64,000 bases of DNA from Stomoxys calcitrans (Eukaryota; Arthropoda; Insecta; Diptera; Muscidae): positions 35,269,732 through 35,333,731 of the forward strand of contig NC_081553.1 in NCBI RefSeq assembly GCF_963082655.1, written 5' to 3'. The notes below the pieces were generated by a model. The model ran no database searches. It saw only the letters and a program-made list of their open reading frames with translations, and was not told where the DNA came from. The number at the start of each line of letters is the position of its first letter. Within the stretch, counting starts at the first letter, position 1. Made by a program: the position numbers and the translations under genes. Positions 11,359-20,830 of the stretch are shown one piece after another.

Positions 11359-11820
11359 TGTTTAAGCTGAAAAATGAAAACACCCGTACGGTTTGGTTGT
11401 ATCTTCAAATCTAATTTATTATGCCATTCAATCCTGTTTATATACTATCTTACCAACTAATTCTTAAACTACACTAAGCGAACAATCTTATCTTCCTTAT
11501 TAGACGAATAACAACAGTACCTAATTACAGCGTCCCTTTTAAGTGATAAGCCGGTCATAAACTACCTAAGCGTCTTCCATATGCGCGGCAGGAAAACCCT
11601 AAACAATTATCGCTTGTAAACTCATTTACTTTATGGCTACATTAGATATGCATTAAGAAACCATAAACTGTAAAGAGATAAACAATCTCTATTGAAAGAG
11701 TAGGGATAAATGATCCTAATGACCTGAACTATTTTGATAAGAAAAGTATGCTTAAGATATTTTATTACTCCACCTTAAGATTATTCTAATGTATAGATTG
11801 TGTTCATATTTTTATGAACA
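11359..11820 (-). repeat. 3' LTR of the BEL/Pao element (462 bp)
   Basis: It starts TG and ends CA on either strand. On the minus strand it starts TGTTCATAAAAATATGAACA, a perfect 8-bp inverted repeat with a 4-bp loop (11801-11820). A TATATAAA and an AATAAA occur close together near 11415-11444 on the minus strand; which of them works as promoter or poly(A) signal cannot be told by eye. Confidence 0.95.
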
Positions 11821-11835
11821 TTCTCCCGGCCGGCA
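11821..11835 (-). other. Polypurine tract candidate
   Basis: On the minus strand the bases next to the 3' LTR read GGCCGGGAGAA, with the purine run GGGAGAA touching the LTR. It lies just after the stop codon at 11846. Confidence 0.55.
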
Positions 11836-11845
11836 AATAAACATT

Positions 11846-13648
11846 CTAGACCGTCGGCACCCCTGGGAACTGAATTGCAGCTATGCGCCTCTTCCTTATC
11901 TTTCCTCTTATGCATAGAATTATTAGAATTATTGATATTATTATAACTAAAATAAATGCCAAATGACCGGACCAATGATGGAACTCTAAGCCTCTTAATT
12001 TTATTCCTTCCTTCTTTAAATTGTCCACGACCTTCTTCAGTTGGTTGATCTCTTCGTGATGATTGACCAGTACATTTCCAAGGGGTTTTATGATTTCTCT
12101 TTCAGCCGGACTCACATCCTTCAAAAGAACTGAGGGAAATTTGGAAGATATCTCATCCTTTTGCTGATGGACCGCCACCAATGTGATTTGGTCTATCCTT
12201 GCCGCACAGTCTGGCTCTAGGACTAAAATACCTTGCTGTGGAAGCTCCATTAGGGTTTGCTGTTTGTCCGAACATTTCACGTGAGCTGTTGTGTTAGCAA
12301 ATATCTTGAATAACCAGTTTGCCTTGCGTTTGAGCTGTATAAAATATGGACTGTTTTCTACTTCATCGTAAGTGCACTTCAAGTTTATGTGTGGCCTCAG
12401 AGGAGCTAACTCGCAATCATTTGTAGACGCATCTCTCCACGGAAAATTTTCTTCGCAAACAATTTCATCATCCAAGGTGCCTTTACACTCGTTCAACATG
12501 GCTTGCGTTAGATAGTGAAATGAATCCAATTCGAAATTGTACACTATATACGGTGCCTTTGTCCTCGCTATCATGACGACATTATTTCGTTCAAACGGTA
12601 TCGGAATAACTCTGTATAGCTGCGATGACTGCCTATTGAAAAGAGGTATTTTCAAGTCGATTACCAACTGAGTGCCTACAAACATCCCATGACCTCTCAT
12701 TAAATGCAACACCTCCTTCAGTTCTGCACCAGTGCTTTTACTGGGTAAAACATACTTCTCTGGTAGAGCATTACGTATTCTTATTATCTCAGACTGCAGT
12801 TGACTGGGACTCATGAGCACGGGGTGAAAGTGACCATTGTTCACTTCCAACAATACGTCGATGACCTCTTTCTGCGCCTCGTCACATTCTGTGATACTCT
12901 CGTGTATTTCTTTGGTGATTATAAAGAACCGAATTGATTCTCTATAAACGTAATAATTCTCGTTCATTGTGGCGCTTATGTTCTCAATTTTGCACTTCAT
13001 TTCCGTAAAGTGCGAATTGACTTCATCTGTCGTTCTCTTTAGCAGATTGACCGTAGCATCAACTACAGATGTCTGCTTCCTTTCTAGTTCTTTAAGATCA
13101 TGCTGGTTCGCTAATAGGTTTCTCACGTTGTTTTCCATTGCCACGCGATCTTCGTCGTCCATCACTCCGAAAACCCAATGTTGAAAAGAGCCTACGAACT
13201 TCAATGGAGCTCCTCTTTTCTGGCGTCTATCTTCTTTCATGAATAAACGATTATTCGCCTTTATTTTACTTATTTTGTATTCCATGTTCCTTATAACTGA
13301 CCAGCACTGATCTTGAAATGTTTGGAGTCTCGGACATATTTCTTTTGATTTGTCCAGTAATCTTGCTGCAAGCTCCAAAGCATCCAAATAACTTCGCATT
13401 TCGAAATATATGACCATATTCCATGAAGATGATGACATATGGGTCTGTGATATCGGATCCAAGTACATTGCCGTGGAACTGTTCAGCTCGTGCACAAACG
13501 TAGCTTTAGTCGGCATCAACATACAAATGTTTACCAACATAATCATCATCATTGTGGGATTTCCCAGTATACTTGGTAATCGCCTAGTCGTGCTTAACTG
13601 CGCATTTTTCCGCTGCAAGTTTTCCATATTCTTCTCCTCCAATCTTTC
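11846..13648 (-). other. Envelope (fusion protein) portion of the BEL/Pao polyprotein
   Basis: About 600 C-terminal residues follow the integrase. A hydrophobic stretch at about 1858-1880 could be an internal signal sequence. RRQKR at 1970-1974 is a furin-type site. It is followed by a hydrophobic segment with FVG..HWVFGVMDDED, the pattern seen downstream of the cleavage site in baculovirus F and errantivirus Env proteins. A coiled-coil region follows. Near the C terminus a strong membrane segment at about 2391-2409 is followed by a basic tail (RGKIRKRR). All parts of a class I-like fusion protein appear present and unbroken. How it is released from the polyprotein (protease or host cleavage) cannot be seen. 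Confidence 0.85.
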
Positions 13649-16600
13649 ATCTTCGTGCTCTAGCGGGCATAACTTATGGACCGGTCTCTTCAATTCCCCA
13701 CTTTGTGTCTTAACCGTCACCACTCTTACCACTCCATCTTTGCCCGTATGTACTTCTGTGACTTTTGCTAGTGGCCACCGAGCTGGGTGAGTATCCTCAT
13801 TTCGTAGTATCACCATTTGTCCAACCTCTAAATTCCGCTCTTTCTTTCTCCATTTTGTTCGATTTTGCAAGGATGTTAAATATTCTTCCTTCCACTTTCT
13901 CCAAAAATGATTTTTTATTCGTTGTATTAATTTCCACCGGTTAACGCATCCCAAGTCTCCTTCATCGCTTTTCGCCGGAGCTTCTAACAATGGTCGCCCA
14001 ATTAAGAAGTGGCCTGGTGTTATTGTGTCGACATCTTCCGTGCTGCTACTGAGTTCGTGTAAAGGCCTTGAATTTAGAACCGCTTCAATCTGAGACAGCA
14101 CTGTGCTCACTTCTTCATATGTTAACTTCGTGTCTCCAATAATTCTTTTCAGGTGATGCTTCATTGACTTAACAGCTGCTTCCCATATTCCTCCGAAGTG
14201 AGGAGCTGCCGGGGGAATAAAATGCCATTTTACTTGTTCATTTTCCAAGATCGGCGCTACTTTAAAGTTATTTTTTATGGCTTCTACATAATCTTTTTCA
14301 AGCTGTTTTGACGCCCCAACGAAATTCGTTCCGTTATCCGAATAGATGTCGCTTGATTTGCCTCTCCTAGCAAAGAATCGTCTAAGAGCTGCTAGAAATG
14401 CATCCGTAGTAAGCTCGCTCACTGCTTCCAAATGAATAGCTTTAGTCACCATACAAACAAAAACAGCAACATAGCCTTTCATGGCTTTCGTTCCCCTAGT
14501 TTTGGAGCATCTTAGTTGAATCGGACCCGCATAATCAATTCCACAATGTTGAAATGGCTGGCTTATATTGACTCTGCATGCTGGAAGGTCCCCCATCAGT
14601 TGATTTCTTACTTCACCTCGATAGCGTATACATGTTGGGCAGCATCTTATACATAACTTTATTCTGCTCTTTGCACCGATAATCCAGTACTTCCTTCGTA
14701 TCATGTTTTCCATCACCCTATTTCCTCCATGCAGTGTTTCGAAATGGGTATGTCGGATGATGTTTCCAGCTAACCTTGACTTCTGGATAATAATCGGATG
14801 TTTTTGATTATACGGTAATGTTGAATAATGAAGTCTTCCTCCGACTCTCATCACTCCAAGACTGTCTAACTTCGGGTGTAATAAAGCTAATTTGCTTCGG
14901 TGATCCACGGCTCCTGATACTTTTAATTGTTTTATTTCCGCTGGCCATTCTAATTCCTGGTGCAGTTTAATTATTCTCATTTCAGCCTCTTCTAGCTCGA
15001 TCGCAGTTAAATGCTCTATTTCTGCTTTCGTTCCTCTCAATCCTTTAATAAACCGTAGTATGTATGCCATGACCCTTTGTTGTTTCTTGAATGACGAAAA
15101 TTGCATAATTTTCTCATACACGCCATTCTCTTCCGCTGAAATTCTTGTCGCTGCTGACACTGCTAACTTCTCGTTTATTTTGGGCCATTCTTGCTCACCT
15201 TTCACTAGCCATTCAGGCCCATCCCACCATATCCTGGTGGTTATTAATGTCTCGGGGGGAACGCCTCTTGATCCCAAATCTGCTGGGTTCTCTTTTGATT
15301 TAACATATCCCCATTTCGCTTCAGGGATTCGTTCCAAAATATCAACGACTATATTTCTTATAAATTTGTCTTTATTTTTTGAGTTGTTTATCCATGCTAA
15401 CGTGATCATGGAATCACTCCATGCATACATTTTTGCGGTTGATGTCAAGACCCTTTTGATCTTCTGAAGTAGCTTCGCCAGGAGGTGTGCCGCACATAAT
15501 TCCAATTTTGGGAGAGTCTTTGCATTTTTAATGGGATTTACCTTGCTTTTTGCGGCCACTATTATTATCTTAGACTCAACCTTCAGATACACTACTGCTG
15601 CGTATGCCTTTTCGGACGCGTCAGCAAATCCATGCAGCTCTGCTCCACTAGATGGTGTTATTTGAAACCATCTTGGTATCTGCAAACTTTTCAGCGAGTG
15701 AAGACTTTGCGCAAATCTCTTCCAATCAGCGCTCAATTTTTCCTCCAATGGTACGTCCCATTCTATTTGTTGCCTCCATAAATATTGAATGAATAGCTTG
15801 GCAGTTACTGTTACTGGGGTCAGCCAACCCAATGGATCAAAAATCTTTGCCAGACTCGACAACGCCAATCTCTTAGTTACTCTATCTTCACCGCCTATTT
15901 GCATGTTGAATGTGAAGCAATCCATGGTTGGGTTCCACTGTAACCCTAATGTTTTCAGACACTCATCTTCTCGTATCTGTAGTACTTCATTTTCTTCTCT
16001 TCTGCTTACGGCACACAAAACTTCAGGGGCATTTGCGATCCATTTTCTTAAATGTAAACCGTAAGTTTCTAGCTCTTTCGATATTAGTTTTTGAACATCC
16101 CGGCACTCTTCCTTTGAATTTGCTCCTGTTAGCAAATCGTCCATATAGAAATCGTCCTTTATTCTATTGCCAATGCCCTGATTTGTACATCTCTTACCAA
16201 TTTCTATAAGCGTCCTTATGGCCAGAAACGGTGCTGACGCCGTGCCATATGTGACCGTAGTGAGCTTATATTGTTGCACCGGCTCGGACCTACTATTTCT
16301 CCAGAGTACATACTGATATTCCTGGTCTTCCTCTTCTACTTTAATTTGTCGGAACATTTTTTCCACATCGGCTGATATGACGAATCTCCACGATCTCCAC
16401 TTAGTAATGATGTCGAATATGTCCTTTTGTAGTTTGGGACCTGTATGAAGGATATCGTTCAGCGACTTTCCATTCGATGTTTTTGATGACGCATCGAACA
16501 CAACCCTTACTTTAGTGGTAAGACTGGTTTCTCGGACAACCGCTTGATGGGGCATATAATACTTCGCTAGTTTTTTCGTCTCTACCTTCACCATGTGCCC

Positions 16601-19135
16601 CATTGATATTAGCTCATCTATCGTCCTTACATATTCTTCTCTCAACTCCGTACATTCTTCCAGTCTTTTCTCCATATTTAAAAATCTTGCCATTGCTCTT
16701 TTATGTGATTCTCCCAATACCTTGTCTTCAGCAAACGGTAACCTGACGACGAATCTTCCTGATTGGTCTACTCGTGTTGTTTCTTCATAGAGTTTTAAGC
16801 AATAATCATCTTCCATGATCGTTTCTTCGTCTTCTATCTCCTCAATTTCCCAAAATCGCTCAATAGTTGTGGTAGCAACATACCTTCCGCTACCTTTTCC
16901 AGGCCTCATTAGTATTTTTCCAGACAGGATCCAGCCAAACTTCGTGTTTTGTGCCACAATCGCTTCATCATGACGAACTCCTCCCTCCAATATTTGTGGG
17001 AAAAGGTCGGCCCCAATTACCATATCGATTCTTTCAGATTTGTTGAAGTTTGGATCGGCCAGATTAATGTTCTTCCATCTTCCAATATTGTATTGGAAGC
17101 TATTATCTGGATGAGCTGATGCTAGTTTCGGCAGGACTAGTGCTTCCACTTTGATTTTAGTGTTGCTGACAAATCTAGGTCTTATTTCCATTAGTACTTT
17201 AGATTTTGCCATTCCCACCATGGTTTCTCCGAGACCTCGTAGTTTCACCTCCGTCTTCGTCTTTGGTAGTTGTAGTAGCTGCGCTGCGTCTTCCGATACC
17301 GATGTTATTTGGGATCCTTGGTCAATTAAAGCCCTTAATGTTACGTATTCTCCATGTAAAGACTTTACACGAACTTGGGCGGTAGCCAGAAGAACATTTG
17401 TTGCTGAGTTTGTTGTCATTGCCTTCGTGTTGCTGATTCTCTCCAAATGGATTAGTGTGTTATGACTCAATCCGCACTTCTGACATTTGCTATCACTCAA
17501 ACACCGCTTATCTTTCCCGTGTTTGAGACATTTGAGGCATAACTGCGCTGTCTTTACCCAACTATATCTCTCGTTCGATGACTGTGCCGCAAATTTCCTA
17601 CAAGCAACAATATCATGCCCATTAAACTTGCAGAATCGGCATTGCTTCTTTTCCGCCATTCCAGATCTATCCTGCGGCTTAAATAGTCCTGGTACGAATT
17701 GTTTTCTGCTTGTTGAAGCCTCCAGTGCTTGATACTGCTGTTCCAGAAAGTCCAACACATCTGCCAGTCTTTGAATCTCTTTAGATTTTTTTACATTTTG
17801 CTCATACTGAATAAGCCCCTCCTTATCGAGTTTACGTATGATAATTCGGGCTAAAATTGGATCCGCATGGTCTAAAGGAATATCCATTGCTTTTAAAGCA
17901 TGAATACTCTCATTCACGCTGTCTAGCAATTTTCTTAGACCCACCGCCACTTGGCTGTTTATACTTGGGTGATCCAGAATCTTGTCCACTAGTTTCGTGA
18001 ACAAAATTCTTTTATTATTATATCTCTTCTCCAGCAATTCCCATGCTGCTTTATAATTTGCGTCTGTGACTTGCAGATGCTGAATTAAACGGAAGGCATC
18101 TCCTCTTAAATTCGTTTTTAGGTAGTACAGTTTTTGAACTTCGGATAATTGAGAGTTTCCATCTACCATTTTCTTAAACAGGTCATGAAAGGAATTCCAA
18201 TCCTCCACATTTCCATTGAAGCATGGAATCTCTATCCTTTTTAATTCCACAGTCTGTGATTCTTCTTTCAAGCCACTCATCTTTACAATTATATTTTGTA
18301 TTTTTGTGTTCATTTTTTCTTCTATGTCTTCCAGTTCTTCATCCACTTCTTCCATTCCATGTTCTGTGGTTAATTCCAAATGAAGCCGCTTGATGTCGTC
18401 GAATTGTTTTTCCCACATAGACTTCATATTTTCTAGAGCATATATGGAGACCCCAGAAATATCTGCTTCCATGGCATCGGAAAACTTCATGATCCTTCTG
18501 CGGAATTGAGACAGCACTGCATTTTTTCTCTCACTATTGGTATGTGGGGTGGCTATGGTCAATTCCTTCAACGCTGCTCGCTCTTCTACTTGCTGGGTGA
18601 CTTCTCTCTTCTTCTCATATAATTGCTCTTGTAGCATCTGCTCCATTTTCTTTTGAAATATCTCCTGCTGTCTCTTCAGTTGCTCCTGCTGTGTTTGAAA
18701 TTGAAGTAGCATGTTTTCCTGTAATGCCCGAAATTGTTCCATTACTGCTCCTTGGTTCTCTTTTTTCCTTGCACCCTTTTCGTGCTCAGTTGTCGTTGTA
18801 GGATTTGTCAGTAGCGCAAGCTCCACTTTTTCGCTTCCGGTTTCCTCATTTTCGGGCTCCTCTCTAATTTGTTGCATGTGTTCCTTGCATTTTTCATAGG
18901 AACTCTCAATTCTCTCCCAGATGTTGTCCTTGAAGTAGACATCGCTATTCGGCCCAAGTTGCTCTAATTTATAATTATTTAGCTTTGCTTCCTCCATTTT
19001 ATTCTCTAGCGACTTGGACGTACTTTCCAATGTAGCCTTTCTGAACTTCTCCGTCTTTAGTTTTCCAGAAATCTCAATGATTTCCTTAAGGATTTTATTT
19101 TGAATTTTGTAAAGAATATGTCTATCTGCCGACAT
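11846..19135 (-). CDS. Gag-Pol-Env polyprotein of the BEL/Pao element (2,429 aa)
   Basis: One open frame carries every retroelement function. Residues 1-290 are gag with strong coiled coil (Q/E/K-rich, about 115-200). A DUF1759-type gag domain spans about 295-440. Cys-rich zinc knuckles (CRFCKFNGHDIVAC and a second cluster) span 497-550. The aspartic protease has ALIDQGSQ with the catalytic Asp at 605. The RT has FYMDDLL with YMDD at 997-1000. A Peptidase_A17/RNase H-like region (GFADAS, LPKLELCAA, AWSDS, NPADLGSRG) covers about 1040-1310. Integrase has an HHCC-type zinc site at about 1460-1500 and core motifs IDYAGPI, SDNGTNF and GGIWEAAVK to about 1660, with all three acidic residues present and 52 residues between the last two. 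A DUF5641-type C-terminal domain covers about 1710-1815, then the envelope from about 1830. The start ATG at 19135 follows an A-rich leader. No frameshift or stop separates gag, pol and env. It appears fully coding; activity is inferred, not shown. Confidence 0.95.
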   Translation of the reverse strand: MSADRHILYKIQNKILKEIIEISGKLKTEKFRKATLESTSKSLENKMEEAKLNNYKLEQLGPNSDVYFKDNIWERIESSYEKCKEHMQQIREEPENEETGSEKVELALLTNPTTTTEHEKGARKKENQGAVMEQFRALQENMLLQFQTQQEQLKRQQEIFQKKMEQMLQEQLYEKKREVTQQVEERAALKELTIATPHTNSERKNAVLSQFRRRIMKFSDAMEADISGVSIYALENMKSMWEKQFDDIKRLHLELTTEHGMEEVDEELEDIEEKMNTKIQNIIVKMSGLKEESQTVELKRIEIPCFNGNVEDWNSFHDLFKKMVDGNSQLSEVQKLYYLKTNLRGDAFRLIQHLQVTDANYKAAWELLEKRYNNKRILFTKLVDKILDHPSINSQVAVGLRKLLDSVNESIHALKAMDIPLDHADPILARIIIRKLDKEGLIQYEQNVKKSKEIQRLADVLDFLEQQYQALEASTSRKQFVPGLFKPQDRSGMAEKKQCRFCKFNGHDIVACRKFAAQSSNERYSWVKTAQLCLKCLKHGKDKRCLSDSKCQKCGLSHNTLIHLERISNTKAMTTNSATNVLLATAQVRVKSLHGEYVTLRALIDQGSQITSVSEDAAQLLQLPKTKTEVKLRGLGETMVGMAKSKVLMEIRPRFVSNTKIKVEALVLPKLASAHPDNSFQYNIGRWKNINLADPNFNKSERIDMVIGADLFPQILEGGVRHDEAIVAQNTKFGWILSGKILMRPGKGSGRYVATTTIERFWEIEEIEDEETIMEDDYCLKLYEETTRVDQSGRFVVRLPFAEDKVLGESHKRAMARFLNMEKRLEECTELREEYVRTIDELISMGHMVKVETKKLAKYYMPHQAVVRETSLTTKVRVVFDASSKTSNGKSLNDILHTGPKLQKDIFDIITKWRSWRFVISADVEKMFRQIKVEEEDQEYQYVLWRNSRSEPVQQYKLTTVTYGTASAPFLAIRTLIEIGKRCTNQGIGNRIKDDFYMDDLLTGANSKEECRDVQKLISKELETYGLHLRKWIANAPEVLCAVSRREENEVLQIREDECLKTLGLQWNPTMDCFTFNMQIGGEDRVTKRLALSSLAKIFDPLGWLTPVTVTAKLFIQYLWRQQIEWDVPLEEKLSADWKRFAQSLHSLKSLQIPRWFQITPSSGAELHGFADASEKAYAAVVYLKVESKIIIVAAKSKVNPIKNAKTLPKLELCAAHLLAKLLQKIKRVLTSTAKMYAWSDSMITLAWINNSKNKDKFIRNIVVDILERIPEAKWGYVKSKENPADLGSRGVPPETLITTRIWWDGPEWLVKGEQEWPKINEKLAVSAATRISAEENGVYEKIMQFSSFKKQQRVMAYILRFIKGLRGTKAEIEHLTAIELEEAEMRIIKLHQELEWPAEIKQLKVSGAVDHRSKLALLHPKLDSLGVMRVGGRLHYSTLPYNQKHPIIIQKSRLAGNIIRHTHFETLHGGNRVMENMIRRKYWIIGAKSRIKLCIRCCPTCIRYRGEVRNQLMGDLPACRVNISQPFQHCGIDYAGPIQLRCSKTRGTKAMKGYVAVFVCMVTKAIHLEAVSELTTDAFLAALRRFFARRGKSSDIYSDNGTNFVGASKQLEKDYVEAIKNNFKVAPILENEQVKWHFIPPAAPHFGGIWEAAVKSMKHHLKRIIGDTKLTYEEVSTVLSQIEAVLNSRPLHELSSSTEDVDTITPGHFLIGRPLLEAPAKSDEGDLGCVNRWKLIQRIKNHFWRKWKEEYLTSLQNRTKWRKKERNLEVGQMVILRNEDTHPARWPLAKVTEVHTGKDGVVRVVTVKTQSGELKRPVHKLCPLEHEDERLEEKNMENLQRKNAQLSTTRRLPSILGNPTMMMIMLVNICMLMPTKATFVHELNSSTAMYLDPISQTHMSSSSWNMVIYFEMRSYLDALELAARLLDKSKEICPRLQTFQDQCWSVIRNMEYKISKIKANNRLFMKEDRRQKRGAPLKFVGSFQHWVFGVMDDEDRVAMENNVRNLLANQHDLKELERKQTSVVDATVNLLKRTTDEVNSHFTEMKCKIENISATMNENYYVYRESIRFFIITKEIHESITECDEAQKEVIDVLLEVNNGHFHPVLMSPSQLQSEIIRIRNALPEKYVLPSKSTGAELKEVLHLMRGHGMFVGTQLVIDLKIPLFNRQSSQLYRVIPIPFERNNVVMIARTKAPYIVYNFELDSFHYLTQAMLNECKGTLDDEIVCEENFPWRDASTNDCELAPLRPHINLKCTYDEVENSPYFIQLKRKANWLFKIFANTTAHVKCSDKQQTLMELPQQGILVLEPDCAARIDQITLVAVHQQKDEISSKFPSVLLKDVSPAEREIIKPLGNVLVNHHEEINQLKKVVDNLKKEGIKLRGLEFHHWSGHLAFILVIIISIILIILCIRGKIRKRRIAAIQFPGVPTV

Positions 19136-19433
19136 TTTTATTATTTGTTTTTTTTTTTTAGTATTTGCCTTTTAGCTGTTATTAATTGGTTTTGTTTTTT
19201 TTTTTGATATATTTTTTTTTTTAATTTTTGTTTTTGCCTTCTTTTTTTTTTTTTTTGGCTATTTGTATTTTTTTACATATATATTTTCTTAGCGCTGTTT
19301 TTTTTTTATTTTTTTGTTTTGTAGTTGCCTTTATTCTTGGCTCTTATGATTCTTGGTTCAGCCCTTTTGGCTTTTTCTTTTCCTGTTTTATTTATAATAT
19401 ATTGTTTCTATATTTTTTACGGCCGCTGATCTC
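19136..19433 (-). other. 5' leader of the BEL/Pao element, extremely A-rich on the coding strand
   Basis: On the plus strand this is dominated by T runs (for example 19241-19256). It separates the primer-binding-like site from the start codon. The 76-codon plus-strand frame here is a low-complexity artefact. Confidence 0.75.
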
Positions 19434-19451
19434 TTTCTCTCGAAGGACCAA
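19434..19451 (-). other. Primer-binding-site candidate
   Basis: Directly after the 5' LTR the minus strand reads TTGGTCCTTCGAGAGAAAG. The TGG complements a tRNA CCA end with one spacer base. I could not assign the tRNA. Confidence 0.6.
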
Positions 19452-19913
19452 TGTTTAAGCTGAAAAATGAAAACACCCGTACGGTTTGGTTGTATCTTCA
19501 AATCTAATTTATTATGCCATTCAATCCTGTTTATATACTATCTTACCAACTAATTCTTAAACTACACTAAGCGAACAATCTTATCTTCCTTATTAGACGA
19601 ATAACAACAGTACCTAATTACAGCGTCCCTTTTAAGTGATAAGCCGGTCATAAACTACCTAAGCGTCTTCCATATGCGCGGCAGGAAAACCCTAAACAAT
19701 TATCGCTTGTAAACTCATTTACTTTATGGCTACATTAGATATGCATTAAGAAACCATAAACTGTAAAGAGATAAACAATCTCTATTGAAAGAGTAGGGAT
19801 AAATGATCCTAATGACCTGAACTATTTTGATAAGAAAAGTATGCTTAAGATATTTTATTACTCCACCTTAAGATTATTCTAATGTATAGATTGTGTTCAT
19901 ATTTTTATGAACA
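19452..19913 (-). repeat. 5' LTR of the BEL/Pao element (462 bp)
   Basis: Same length as the left LTR, with no difference found in line-by-line reading. It carries the same terminal palindrome at 19894-19913. Confidence 0.95.
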
Positions 19914-19918
19914 ATGAT
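19914..19918. other. Target-site duplication, right copy (ATGAT)
   Basis: Exact match to 11354-11358. Confidence 0.92.
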
Positions 19919-20327
19919 ATTTAAGGTTATTTTACCTGATTCCTGTCAATAACTTTTAAAAGGCAATCTGAGCTTGTGGTAAATCATGCTGTGACATCAT
20001 TTTATCGCAACAAAAGCAATTTTTAATGTGAAATGTTCGGTCTAAAGATGAACCATTAAAAAGCCAACTTAAATGGAGTGTGGAGTAATGATATGAGTAA
20101 TTTTTAACATATTGCTGACATTCTTTAGGCGCTGAACTTGAAATTTCCTCAAAGGTTGTGTAAGGTTGTTAATATTTTAAGTTAAGCAAAAAACCAGAAC
20201 AATTATAATTTAAATTTTTAATGTTTCAACCTTTGTTTCTGAAAACCATTGTTCATAAAATGACAAAATTATTAAATTTTTTAATAAAAGTTTTCTCTTT
20301 CATTTTAGGTAAGTGATGCAAATTTGT
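19919..20327. other. Unique AT-rich stretch
   Basis: Original host sequence to the right of the BEL/Pao insertion. No gene or repeat recognised. Confidence 0.5.
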
Positions 20328-20830
20328 GAAACTTTTAATTTGGTAAGTTATTGGTGTTTAGTTATTGTAGAGGTCGAGTATTGAAACAGTAAAAAAGGTT
20401 TGGAATACAAGACCTTTTCCGTGGAGAATAAAACACAACGCCATGAAAGTGGAAAAGCACCTACCTTTGTGACATTACACTGTGAGTAGAGCAGATGTAA
20501 GCTGATTGTCGACGTCGAACGATCGAAAAAAAATGTGATTTCGATTTGTGTATCTAATTTTAAAGGAAGAATTTATCGAAAGATAAGCCGAACCAAAACG
20601 TAGGCATTCCCAAACAAAAATGGGTTTAAAAGTTATCAAAAACGCGAAGCAAATGTCAAAACCAGTCACTTGCTTTCTTGAGAGAATTTTTTAGCAAAAA
20701 TGCAAAGCAAAAACAAGTAAAAAGGCGTGAAGTCTGGCCGGGCCGAACTTTGGATACCCACCAACTCGTATATCTATGCAAACCACCTTTCGTCATAATC
20801 CGGTGAAAAATGCATATCTTATGCCCCATA
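20328..20830. repeat. 503-bp tandem duplication, copy 1
   Basis: It begins GAAACTTTTAATTTGG and is followed directly by a second copy. It includes ~385 bp of non-repeat sequence and the first ~118 bp of a mini-me/DINE-1-like head (from about 20712). No mismatch was seen between the copies. Confidence 0.9.

Larger units (their letters stand above)
11359..19913 (-). mobile_element. Complete BEL/Pao LTR retrotransposon, roo-like, with envelope module
   Basis: An 8,555-bp element with 462-bp LTRs at both ends that I read as identical, a 5-bp target duplication, one uninterrupted 2,429-codon frame, a primer-binding-like site after the 5' LTR and a purine run before the 3' LTR. Domain order is gag, protease, RT, RNase H region, integrase, envelope. 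The order, the 5-bp duplication, the DUF1759/DUF1758/Peptidase_A17/DUF5641-type domains and the TG..CA LTRs place it in BEL/Pao. The single fused frame, the env and the short palindrome at the LTR start recall Drosophila roo. LTR identity implies a very young insertion. Confidence 0.95.

Noticed and set aside
11415..11444. TATATAAA and AATAAA in the LTR as assigned promoter and poly(A) signals
   Set aside because: They lie too close together to be told apart by eye in AT-rich sequence, so I did not list them as features.
12969..18899. Plus-strand frames of 60-135 codons inside the BEL/Pao element
   Set aside because: They are antisense shadows of the 2,429-codon polyprotein frame.
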